Source: Methanobacteriota archaeon
Lineage (GTDB): Archaea; Thermoplasmatota; Thermoplasmata; RBG-16-68-12
DNA: 19,381 bases
Direction: 5' to 3'
Assembly: GCA_005879015.1 (NCBI GenBank)
Contig: VBMC01000018.1
Coordinates: forward strand, 1-19,381
The position numbers and the translations under genes were made by a program. A model generated the notes under the pieces. That model saw only the letters and a list, made by a program, of their open reading frames with translations. It made no database searches and was not told where the DNA came from. This document shows, piece by piece, positions 1 to 7,082 of the stretch. Every line of letters starts with the position of its first letter. Position 1 is the first letter of the stretch.

Positions 1-1225
1 AATCGAGCTACCGATGTACTTCAGATCCCCGAAAGACTTCCCAACCTCTTCGAATGTCATGGGCCGCAAGGTGATACTGCTACGAGTCAACCGCTCTCGA
101 AGTGCAGCCTCCAGCGTCCCCTCTGTTCGCTCATAATCGTAGAATTCGATGAGCGTCTTTCCTTCGCGGTGGAATTGAGCTCGTTTCCACGCCATGCCTT
201 GCTTGTACTCAGCGGTTGAAGTCGTCCATCCCGCTGGCACCTCGCCGGCTCGGTTGACTCCCCAATATTCGATGGAGACCCCGCTTTCGGGAAGAGCGAA
301 GTCGGGGTGATAGGCGCCTCGTCCCCCGGCGACGCTAGCCCAGGACGCCTTGGCCTCATACTTGTAGTCGACATGGTTGAAGAAAAGGAAGTCCGCGATT
401 ATCCGTTCGCCCACCGACCGGACATGCTCCCCTCGCAGGGTTCGATACCTCTTGTCCCCGCCGATTGCGGGTGCCGTCTCGTCTTCGTTTCGATGGAAGT
501 TGAGAATTGCGTGAAGGTATAGCTCAGCGAGGTGCGGGTCCTGACCCGTCCTTGCCTCGCGCAGAACCGCTGCCACCAGGGAATCCGTCCACCGGTCATC
601 GGCGACGCTAATCGGCCCAGTTACGATGGCTTGGACGACACGCTTGCCGAGTGAGTGGAGAGTTGAGACGGTTACGCCCGCCTTCTCGCGATCCGCGATC
701 GTTACTCCCATCTGCCTCAGGCGATCCTGCATTTCCTCGGTTGCCTTGTTCGTAAACGTGACGGCCAAGATGGCGGTAGGAGGAACGGACGATTGCGTTT
801 CGTTGTGCCTCGTCAGCTCTGAGGACGTCAACCAGTAACTTCGAATGGTCGGCTATCACCCGCTTGACGTACTGGTCGTTGTGATTCTCGAGAACGCGCC
901 GCAGCTCGTTCCCGTGGCGAAGAGCGACCTCCGATTCCTGCCGCATCCCACCGTCTCGTGCCCGGCGCACAACCTTGGCGATTGGTGGCAGACTGCCCTC
1001 TGCAATCTGGACAACCTTCGCGCCGAGGGGTCGCCGAACCGACTCCGGGATGTAATTGCCGGAACGAACGAAAGTATCGAGAGCGTTCTCTATTTCGCGG
1101 AGATCGGATTCGGCCTGTCGCAATCCGATACGGGCGCGTGCGACCTGCCGTCGCCGATACCAAACGACTCCGGCAACGCCTGCCGCGACGGCCGCCACGA
1201 CAAGGACCAGCGACAGCGGGTCGAT
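1..1225 (-). pseudogene. UvrD/HelD-like membrane-anchored DNA helicase, broken copy, runs off the left edge
   Basis: On the minus strand, codons homologous to the start of the copy at 6983 begin at 1225, but the ATG there is ATC. The N-terminal part has a hydrophobic segment, an Arg-rich stop and a coiled-coil region, about 84 percent identical to the other copy by eye. Between 786 and 787 a 92-bp segment present in the other copy (6453-6544) is missing. It encodes the Walker A motif GAGSGKT, and its loss shifts the frame, so the N-terminal frame stops at 608. Downstream the helicase frame is open from about 780 to base 1. It shows motif Ia (AVTFTNKATEEM), TLHSLG, then a nuclease-like insert with HPDF, IEYWG and WKR residues seen in HelD-like UvrD proteins. 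The SD-like GAGGTG at 1231-1236 survives. This copy cannot make an ATP-hydrolysing helicase. A shorter product from an internal start is possible. Confidence 0.8.
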
Positions 1226-1240
1226 CTCAACACCTCTAAC
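628..1240 (-). repeat. Direct repeat, left unit (helicase 5' region)
   Basis: This segment matches 6294-6998 in the same orientation apart from substitutions and the 92-bp gap at 786/787. It covers the ribosome-binding region and the helicase N-terminus to the codons for VVQA. The displacement between units is 5666 bp left of the gap and 5758 bp right of it. The divergence is too large for a very recent duplication. Confidence 0.8.
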
Positions 1241-1380
1241 GAGTCCGCTGAAGAACCGTCAGCCCGCCTAAATAGCCTCCCTCGCTCGGTTCGCAGCGGA
1301 CCTTCTGGGTGGCATTCGCATCAGAACGCGACTTGATTGTTGACACTTGGCTGTGTCCTAGGTCTTCGACGCGGTCGTGG

Positions 1381-1390
1381 CTTTTAAGCG
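1381..1390 (+). promoter_or_regulatory. TATA-like box for the small ORF at 1421
   Basis: The sequence CTTTTAAGCG stands out from GC-rich surroundings. Its centre is about 36 nt upstream of ATG 1421, giving a predicted transcription start about 10 nt before the ATG, a usual archaeal geometry. Confidence 0.4.
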
Positions 1391-1420
1391 CGCACCTCGT
1401 TCCAAAGTCCTGGGATTGCC

Positions 1421-1681
1421 ATGCCTCGGAAAGCCAGACGTTGGACGATGTCTGAGCAGGAAATGAAATCGCTCTTGAAGACCATCAAAACCATGGGCCA
1501 TGAGGAACTCGCTCACAATCTGTTCTTCGATTGCTTTCCCGAACTGGGCTCGGTTCTGCAGATAGGGGGTATGAAAACGACGAGCCTCTTTCGGATGGCG
1601 CTCCTCTATTTCCTGTTCGTCCCCGACGGGAGGGAACGACTTCTGAAACGCCTGCGAAGCCTTCCGGAACGAAAAGGGTGA
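1421..1681 (+). CDS. Small hypothetical protein, 86 aa
   Basis: I do not recognise this protein. It starts with ATG after a TATA-like box at 1381-1390; a second ATG at 1451 gives a 76-aa form. Codon third positions show the same G/C preference as neighbouring real genes. The product has a helical look: a basic N-terminus, a charged stretch (SEQEMKSLLKTI), a moderately hydrophobic middle (FRMALLYFLFV at about 57-67) and a basic C-terminal tail rich in R, K and L. No signal peptide, cysteine cluster or catalytic motif is visible. It lies between the broken helicase copy and the convergent ABC-F gene, and ends 65 bp from the latter's stop. It could be a chance ORF, but frame and promoter favour a real small gene. 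Confidence 0.45.
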   Translation: MPRKARRWTMSEQEMKSLLKTIKTMGHEELAHNLFFDCFPELGSVLQIGGMKTTSLFRMALLYFLFVPDGRERLLKRLRSLPERKG

Positions 1682-1746
1682 AACGCCCTTTCCCTGGCCA
1701 CAATGTGGTCGTGGTTGGCAGGCCGATCGAGGGTTCGGCCGGACAC

Positions 1747-3552
1747 CTACGCCTCGATGCGCTCCACACGGCCGTTCGCCTCCGCCCACCGCAGCAGGCG
1801 GAGGAACGCTTGGGTCTCGGCTCCCCCGAGCGCAATCACATCGCCATTCCGGAATGTGTTCCCGGTCTCCCAGTCCTTGACCACGCGCAGGACGCGGTAT
1901 CGAGGCTTCTGCTGCACCGCCATGAACTCCGCCATCTTCGCCGCGGCCCACGAATCCCTGAAGGTCCCCTGGAACACGGCGAGGCGCCGGTGCGCGATGA
2001 CCGCGATCTTGTTCGCCACCTCGTTCAGGAAGGAGCGGTTGTGGCTCACGACGAGCACCATGCCCGGGTACGTCCGCAGGGCGGCGGCCACGATCTCCTG
2101 GCTCTCGATGTCGAGGTGGTTCGTCGGCTCGTCGAGGACGAGGAGGTCGTAGTCCTGGGCGATGAACTTCGCGAGGGCGAGGCGCGCGCGCTCTCCGCCG
2201 CTGAGCTGGCCGACGCGGCTGTGGACCGCGTCCCCGCGGAACCAGAAGCGACCGAGGAGGCCTCTCGCCCACGCCTGCGACGGCGGCGGATTCCGCACGC
2301 TGCTGATCTCCTCGAGGAGGGTGCGGGAGAAGTCGAGCTCCTCCGCCTCCTGGGCGAAATACCCGATCTTCAGGTTCTTGCCCCGGAACACGGATCCCGC
2401 GTCCGCCTCCTGGCGTCCGATCAGAACCTCGAGGAGGGTCGTCTTCCCGGCGCCGTTCGGACCGACGAGGCCGACCTTGTCCCCCTTCGCCAGCTCGAGG
2501 TCGACGTCCGCGAAGAGGAGGCGGCCGCCGTGGGACTTCGCGACGCCCTCGAGGCGAACGACCCCCGGACCCGAGGCGCCCGTGCGGAAGGAGAGGCGGA
2601 AGGCGCGCGGGGCCGTCGGCGGGGGCTCCGGCGTCTCGCGCCGCATCTGTTCGACCCGCAGCTTGCGTGAGAGCACCTGCTCGTACACCTTGCGGGACTT
2701 GAACGCCTCGATGATCGCGAGCTGGCGCTTCAGTTCCGCCTGGTGCCGGTGGCGCTGGGCCTCCCGGGCCCGCGCGATCGCGTCGCGCTGCACCCGGTAG
2801 TCGGTGTAATTGCCGACGTACTCGAGGGTGCGGAGGCGGTCGATCTCGATCACCTTGTCCGCGATCGCGTCGAGGAGGAACTTGTCGTGGCTCGCCAGGA
2901 GGACGGCGGCGTCGATCTCCTGGAGGAACCCCTCGATCGTCTCGATCGTGTCGACATCCATGTGATTCGTCGGCTCGTCGAGGAGCAGGACGTCCTTCTC
3001 CTTCGCGTTCGCGAGGGCGCGCGCGGTGAGGACCTTGGACTTCTCGCCGCCGGAGAGGGAGCCGAATCGCTGGTCGAGCAGCTCCTCGCCGACGCCCAGG
3101 TCATTGAGGATTGGGTCGTTGACGATCACGCTCTGGCTGCGGGCGGCGCCCCGCGCGACGTGGAGGGATTCGTAGCGGGCCATGCGCGCGCTCGCGTCGG
3201 CGGCGTCCCAGGCGTCCGGGCGGGCCATCCACGCCTCGAGGCCGGCGAGCTCCGCCTCGATCCGCTGCGCCTCCGGGCTCGGGGCGGAGAGGACGTCCCG
3301 CACGACGGTCTCCGGCGGGACGTTCGGGACCTGCGGGAGGTAGCCGTACCGGAGCCCGGGCTTGAGCACGAGGTCCCCCAGGTCCGGGGTCGTCTCGCCC
3401 GCGAGGAGCCGGAACAGGGTGCTCTTCCCCGAGCCGTTCGGGCCGACGAGGGCGACCTTGTCCCCCGCCTGGAGGAGGAAGTCGGCGTGCTCGAGGACGA
3501 GCGTGGCACCCCAGGATTTCCGGAGGTCCCGGCCCGCGATGATCGGCTCCAT
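1747..3552 (-). CDS. ABC-F family ATPase (duplicated ATP-binding cassettes, no membrane domain)
   Basis: A 601-aa protein with two ABC cassettes. The first has Walker A GPNGSGKST (about 37-45), signature LSGGE (166-170) and Walker B LLLDEP (188-194) followed by TNHMD. The second has GPNGAGKTT (364-372), LSGGE (450-454) and LVLDEP (471-476) followed by TNHLD. A charged helical linker at about 250-320 separates them, as in ribosome-associated ABC-F proteins such as EttA and Uup, and no transmembrane segment exists. Family members act in the cytoplasm on the ribosome in translation or antibiotic protection. After the second cassette about 60 residues (KPRYRVLRVV... to RIEA) form an extra C-terminal segment. 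I chose ATG at 3552, preceded by GAGG; TTG at 3561 would add three residues. The gene is visibly richer in GC than its nuclease neighbours and looks host-like. Confidence 0.93.
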   Translation of the reverse strand: MEPIIAGRDLRKSWGATLVLEHADFLLQAGDKVALVGPNGSGKSTLFRLLAGETTPDLGDLVLKPGLRYGYLPQVPNVPPETVVRDVLSAPSPEAQRIEAELAGLEAWMARPDAWDAADASARMARYESLHVARGAARSQSVIVNDPILNDLGVGEELLDQRFGSLSGGEKSKVLTARALANAKEKDVLLLDEPTNHMDVDTIETIEGFLQEIDAAVLLASHDKFLLDAIADKVIEIDRLRTLEYVGNYTDYRVQRDAIARAREAQRHRHQAELKRQLAIIEAFKSRKVYEQVLSRKLRVEQMRRETPEPPPTAPRAFRLSFRTGASGPGVVRLEGVAKSHGGRLLFADVDLELAKGDKVGLVGPNGAGKTTLLEVLIGRQEADAGSVFRGKNLKIGYFAQEAEELDFSRTLLEEISSVRNPPPSQAWARGLLGRFWFRGDAVHSRVGQLSGGERARLALAKFIAQDYDLLVLDEPTNHLDIESQEIVAAALRTYPGMVLVVSHNRSFLNEVANKIAVIAHRRLAVFQGTFRDSWAAAKMAEFMAVQQKPRYRVLRVVKDWETGNTFRNGDVIALGGAETQAFLRLLRWAEANGRVERIEA

Positions 3553-3720
3553 GTTCCTCAAGGCTTAGTCTCTAGTCCCCGATGAGGCTTCGCCCGACGC
3601 AGGGATTCCGCGGGCACGGTGTGTGACGATCCATAAGCAATGTCACCTGATGTCCTTCGTTTGGTAATTCTTTGTCACGTAGCAATGCATTATCCAACTT
3701 GTCCGTCCAGCTCGGGCTAT

Positions 3721-4521
3721 TCAAAGTTTGATGTCAGACCCGTCGACCGAGCCTGTCCACCCATAGAAGGAGAGATTCGGCTCTGCGGAGTGTGATACTT
3801 GGAGAAAATAGAAGAGCTCCTGCAGGAAGATGAGCAACGAGCGCTCCCTCGTTTCGAGGGTCGTGATTCGCCGTGCTTTCCTTGGTTCTACTAGCAGATC
3901 GTTCCTCCCATTTGCGTAGGCGACTAGTCCTCGATCAAGAATGCAGATGATGTTGACCCACCTATCCCTGTCGACTCCCTGGTTGAATTCATGCAACGTG
4001 TTCATCAACGTGGTCAATTTGGGACCGCGAAACCCAAAGACAAATCCGAAAACCTGATCGAAGAAATTTCTTCGCGACAGCATCCGACCCATGTGCCCAC
4101 CGCCAACATACATCCTGTTCTCTCCGCCGCTTGTCTTGTCGAGCGCTTTGGCTCTGGCGATTTTCTTCAAAGCATCCTTGAGGTTCCTTGAGTCAAGAGT
4201 GGATTTCACCTCACCTACCGCACACACGCCCTCGACAGGGAAGAGCTCAACTCCTTCGGAAATCCGAAATGGTCGGGCGACAAACTGATCATAGATGACA
4301 AGGTCGCTCTGGGCGGATTCCTCCCTGCCGGTGTCCACCACGATTCCGCTCCCAAGGGAAAATCGCGCGGGAATGTATTGGCTAATGAAACCGCGAACGA
4401 CGTCCTCTCTGGACCTGCCCTTCTCGCCCGGGTGGCGCAATTGCTCGGCGGCGATCTCGAAACGGTTTCGTAAGTCATCAGCTACCTTTCCTACGAGATT
4501 GTCCAAGGAGAAAGGCGGCAT
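3721..4521 (-). CDS. DUF6602-type NucC-like PD-(D/E)XK nuclease
   Basis: A 266-aa protein with the layout I recall for DUF6602, a family grouped with the NucC-like nucleases. An N-terminal helical part carries H30-PGEKG and E39, then GSGIVVD, SDLVIYD (catalytic Asp 73) and GEVKS (Glu 104, Lys 106). Together these form a D-x(30)-ExK active site of the PD-(D/E)XK fold. NucC itself is a DNA-degrading CBASS effector activated by cyclic trinucleotides. No CD-NTase cyclase, HORMA or Trip13 gene lies in this window, so the trigger is unknown. ATG 4521 is preceded by a TATA-like box at 4557-4564, giving a leader of about 13 nt. The gene is divergent from the 2TM-PLD/RNase D operon and lower in GC than the ABC-F gene downstream. 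Family is fairly sure; a defence role is inferred. Confidence 0.8.
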   Translation of the reverse strand: MPPFSLDNLVGKVADDLRNRFEIAAEQLRHPGEKGRSREDVVRGFISQYIPARFSLGSGIVVDTGREESAQSDLVIYDQFVARPFRISEGVELFPVEGVCAVGEVKSTLDSRNLKDALKKIARAKALDKTSGGENRMYVGGGHMGRMLSRRNFFDQVFGFVFGFRGPKLTTLMNTLHEFNQGVDRDRWVNIICILDRGLVAYANGRNDLLVEPRKARRITTLETRERSLLIFLQELFYFLQVSHSAEPNLSFYGWTGSVDGSDIKL

Positions 4522-4556
4522 CAGGTGTGAAGCCCATGGTCACTCCCTGGTCCGCT

Positions 4557-4564
4557 TCATAAAT
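4557..4564 (-). promoter_or_regulatory. TATA-like box for the NucC-like nuclease gene
   Basis: On the minus strand this reads ATTTATGA. Its centre is about 39 nt upstream of ATG 4521, placing a transcription start near 4534 with a short leader. Confidence 0.5.
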
Positions 4565-4739
4565 CGAGCGTCGCCATTCTCAGTCTGGAGAGTTGCCAAA
4601 GAGGGAATCGGCGGGGACACTTGCCCGCGCTTTCCTTATCCGAGGATTCGATGAGTCGTGATTGCGCCATAACGGAACGTTGGACCTGCTAGACCATGAT
4701 AAGGCATCTAGCTCCATATTCACAAGCCCGGCCGGCGGA

Positions 4740-4747
4740 CTAAATAC
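4740..4747 (+). promoter_or_regulatory. TATA-like box for the 2TM-PLD/RNase D operon
   Basis: CTAAATAC sits in a GC-rich context, with its centre about 25 nt upstream of ATG 4768. This is the spacing expected of a leaderless archaeal transcript starting at that ATG, and it argues against TTG 4753 as the start. Confidence 0.55.
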
Positions 4748-4767
4748 TGGTTTTGCATTCCTCCAAG

Positions 4768-5592
4768 ATGGAGGGAAGAAGTCTGGAGGGGTCTCTCAAG
4801 GTTCTACGCGAGAGGGCCAACCTCCGAATGGTGGTGGCCGCACTGGGACTGGCCGTCTCCGGATTGATCTTGCTATGGATTTCGGCCTCTTTCCAGTGGA
4901 ACAACAACACTGCAGCGCAATCGGTCGTCCGCGATGTGGGCAGTTTCTTGTCAGCAAGCGCGGTCCTCACTTTCCTGTGGGAATTTTGGGGTAGACGGGC
5001 CTTTCTAGACGAAGTGCTCGCGAAGGTCCAACTCTCCGACGACATAAGGTCAGCCGGGTTGCAGAAGATTGTGCCTTCATTCCACACCGGAATCAATTGG
5101 CAATCGTACTTCCCGAAGGTCAAAGAACTTGACATCTTGTTTGCTTACGGGCGTACGTGGCGCGCCACCCACCTCGAAGAACTCCAACGCCTCGCACGGA
5201 AGAAAGGAGCTAGAATTCGCGTAGTTCTTCCTGACCCGGATGACCCTCTAACCGTTGGCGAGTTAGCGCGGAGGTTCGAATACACCACCAGCGAACTTGC
5301 AAAATACGTCAGGGATGCTGTGGAAACATTCAAGGAGTTACGCACGCTCGCGGGGCGAGATGGCGCTGAAATCGATCTATGGTTTTTTCAGGGGACCCAA
5401 CAATTCAGTTACTATCGCTTTGATACCATTGCGATCGTCGCTCTTTACACGCACAGAAGAGCAAGAGATCCTGTCCCTGCGATCATTTGCGAGGAAGGCG
5501 GAAGCCTCTTTGAGTTTGTTCGACAAGACTTCGATGCGCTAGTAAGGGCTGGAGGACTTGCACGGAAAAACGAAATGAAGGAAGCTTCATGA
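4768..5592 (+). CDS. Two-transmembrane protein with a PLD-like cytosolic domain
   Basis: A 274-aa protein starting at ATG 4768. Residues about 20-41 form a strong transmembrane helix and about 52-72 a second, weaker one. The rest (about 85-274) looks soluble. It alternates strands and helices with VKELDILFAYGRTW, GARIRVVLPDPDD, SYYRFDTIAIVALYTHRR and EEGGSLFEFV, resembling phospholipase D-fold domains. The H-x-K-x(4)-D catalytic motif is not seen, so it may bind rather than cleave, or act by another site. Its TGA overlaps the ATG of the RNase D-like gene by four bases (ATGA), so the two are co-translated. Membrane placement beside a nuclease suggests a sensor, anchor or membrane effector. This role is inferred; the PLD-like assignment rests on pattern recognition only. 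Confidence 0.65.
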   Translation: MEGRSLEGSLKVLRERANLRMVVAALGLAVSGLILLWISASFQWNNNTAAQSVVRDVGSFLSASAVLTFLWEFWGRRAFLDEVLAKVQLSDDIRSAGLQKIVPSFHTGINWQSYFPKVKELDILFAYGRTWRATHLEELQRLARKKGARIRVVLPDPDDPLTVGELARRFEYTTSELAKYVRDAVETFKELRTLAGRDGAEIDLWFFQGTQQFSYYRFDTIAIVALYTHRRARDPVPAIICEEGGSLFEFVRQDFDALVRAGGLARKNEMKEAS

Positions 5593-6221
5593 AAGTTGAA
5601 TCGTTTCCAGAGATTGAGGTAGCGAAGGGAGACCTCCCTTACGACTATCTTAAGGGCGCACTAAACTCGGGAATCGTTGCATTGGACCTAGAAACATCCG
5701 GTCTCGATTGGAAAAAGGACCGCATAGCTACGTGCCAGCTTTACACTCCCGCGCTTTCGGTCATGATCGTCAGGATCGGAAAGACAATCCCTGGGAATCT
5801 CAAGCTTCTCTTGGCCGAAGCGTCAGTCCGGAAGGTCTTTCATCATGCTATGTTCGACCTTAGGTTCATGGCATATCATTGGCAAGTGTCCCCTGAATCA
5901 ATTGCCTGCACGAAAATTGCATCGAAGTTGCTGGATCCGGGGAACCGATCTGAACACAGCCTCAAGCCTCTGCTCAAGAACTACATCGGAGTTGAAATTG
6001 ACAAGACTCAACAGTTGTCTAATTGGCTCTCGAGGACGCTTTCCAAGGAACAGTTAACATACGCCGCCCTTGATGTTGTCTATCTTCTTCCTCTGTTTTC
6101 AACCCTTAGGAAGGAGTTAGAAATCAAAGGGCTTTGGGATCTCGCTACGGCCTGTTTCGCCCACCTCCCGACCCGGGTTCAATTGGACCTACTTGGTTTT
6201 CAGGACGTCTACGCCTACTGA
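5589..6221 (+). CDS. RNase D-like 3'-5' exonuclease (DEDDy family)
   Basis: A 210-aa single-domain exonuclease. ExoI is LDLETSGLD (Asp 33, Glu 35), ExoII is FHHAMFDLRF (Asp 90), and ExoIII is TYAALDVVYL (Tyr 158, Asp 162): the four metal-binding acids plus Tyr of the DEDDy class. The stretch from IASKLLDPG through SLKPLLKNY to DKTQQLSNW also matches RNase D. There is no HRDC domain, so it is shorter than bacterial RNase D (about 375 aa). RNase D trims the 3' ends of tRNA and other small RNAs; family relatives act on DNA (Pol I proofreading, WRN), so the substrate here is open. The start overlaps the stop of the 2TM-PLD gene by 4 bp, with no promoter of its own, implying a two-gene operon. Both keep to a lower-GC style than the ABC-F gene. 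Confidence 0.88.
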   Translation: MKVESFPEIEVAKGDLPYDYLKGALNSGIVALDLETSGLDWKKDRIATCQLYTPALSVMIVRIGKTIPGNLKLLLAEASVRKVFHHAMFDLRFMAYHWQVSPESIACTKIASKLLDPGNRSEHSLKPLLKNYIGVEIDKTQQLSNWLSRTLSKEQLTYAALDVVYLLPLFSTLRKELEIKGLWDLATACFAHLPTRVQLDLLGFQDVYAY

Positions 6222-6290
6222 TTCGTGCTGACGATCAGGTTCCAAATCAAGCCGAACCTCGCACTTCTCCAAGATATCATGATGAAGCTA

Positions 6291-6983
6291 TCAGGCTTGG
6301 ACGACGCGTTTGCCGAGCGAGTGAAGGGTTGACACGGTGACACCGCCCTTTTCGCGATCGGCGATTGGTACTCCCGTCTGCTTGAGTCGATCCTGCATTT
6401 CCTCGGTGGCTTTGTCGGTGAATGTGACGGCCAGGATGGCAATAGCGGGAACATTGCGCTCCAGAAGGAATCGGATTCGGCCGACGACGGTCCGTGTCTT
6501 CCCCGAACCTGCCCCTGCAATCACGAGGTTGCGGGCATCGTCCCGGACGATTGCTTTACGTTGCGCCTCGTCGGCTTTGAGATCGTCAACCAGTAACTTC
6601 GAATGCTCGGCCATCATCCGCTCGACATACTGATCGTTGTGACTTTCGAGAATACGCCGCAGCTCATTTCCGTGGCAAAGAGCGACCTCCGATTCCTGCC
6701 GCATCCCACTGTCTCGTACTCGGCGAACAACCTTGGCGATTGGTGGCAGACTACCTTCTGCAATCTGCACAACCTTCGTGCCGAGGGGTCGCCGAATGGA
6801 CTCCGGGATGTAATTGCCGGAACGAACGAAAGTCTCGAGCGCGGTCTCGATGTCGCGGAGATCGGTTTCGGCCTGTCGCAATCTTGTACGGGCGCGTGCT
6901 ACCTGCCGTCTCCGGTACCAAACGACCGCGGAGACGCCTGCCGCGGCGGCCGCTACGACAAGGACCAGCGACAGCGGGTCCAT
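6291..6983 (-). CDS. UvrD/HelD-like helicase, N-terminal fragment with membrane anchor and Walker A
   Basis: A 230-aa product that ends just after the first helicase motifs. Residues about 3-22 are a hydrophobic anchor followed by a basic stop (YRRRQ). Then come a coiled coil (about 28-52) and a helical region. A Q-like motif (ADEAQRKAIV, 137-146), Walker A GAGSGKT (157-163), motif Ia (AVTFTDKATEEM) and TLHSLG follow. A full HelD-like UvrD helicase needs several hundred more residues (Walker B DExx, motifs III-VI). They are absent here, because TGA at 6291-6293 and another stop follow the shared segment directly. ATG 6983 has GAGGTG (6989-6994) five nt upstream and a TATA-like stretch near 7052-7062. 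Probably non-functional alone, unless the anchored nucleotide-binding piece has a role. It pairs with the broken copy at 1-1225. Confidence 0.8.
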   Translation of the reverse strand: MDPLSLVLVVAAAAAGVSAVVWYRRRQVARARTRLRQAETDLRDIETALETFVRSGNYIPESIRRPLGTKVVQIAEGSLPPIAKVVRRVRDSGMRQESEVALCHGNELRRILESHNDQYVERMMAEHSKLLVDDLKADEAQRKAIVRDDARNLVIAGAGSGKTRTVVGRIRFLLERNVPAIAILAVTFTDKATEEMQDRLKQTGVPIADREKGGVTVSTLHSLGKRVVQA

Positions 6984-6998
6984 CTTAACACCTCTAAT
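6294..6998 (-). repeat. Direct repeat, right unit (helicase 5' region)
   Basis: This is the partner of the unit at 628-1240. Homology stops on the left at the TGA of the fragment (6291) and on the right just beyond the SD-like GAGGTG. It includes the 92 bp (6453-6544) that the left unit lacks. Confidence 0.8.
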
Positions 6999-7082
6999 CG
7001 GTCAGCGGGTGAACCGACTAGCGGCTCCATCCGCCGATTCCATTTCACACGACTTAACTAAACGCCAGGTTGGAAGGTCCAT

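Noticed and set aside
1531..3585. Long plus-strand open frames (380 and 280 codons) over the ABC-F gene
   Set aside because: They are antisense to a gene with full ABC motifs and their products are runs of R, E, V, L and D without domains. They come from the strong GC codon bias of the minus-strand gene.
3619..3648. GTGAC...GTCAC arms in the gap upstream of the ABC-F gene
   Set aside because: Five-base arms around a loop of about 14 nt are expected by chance, and no promoter or other context supports an operator.
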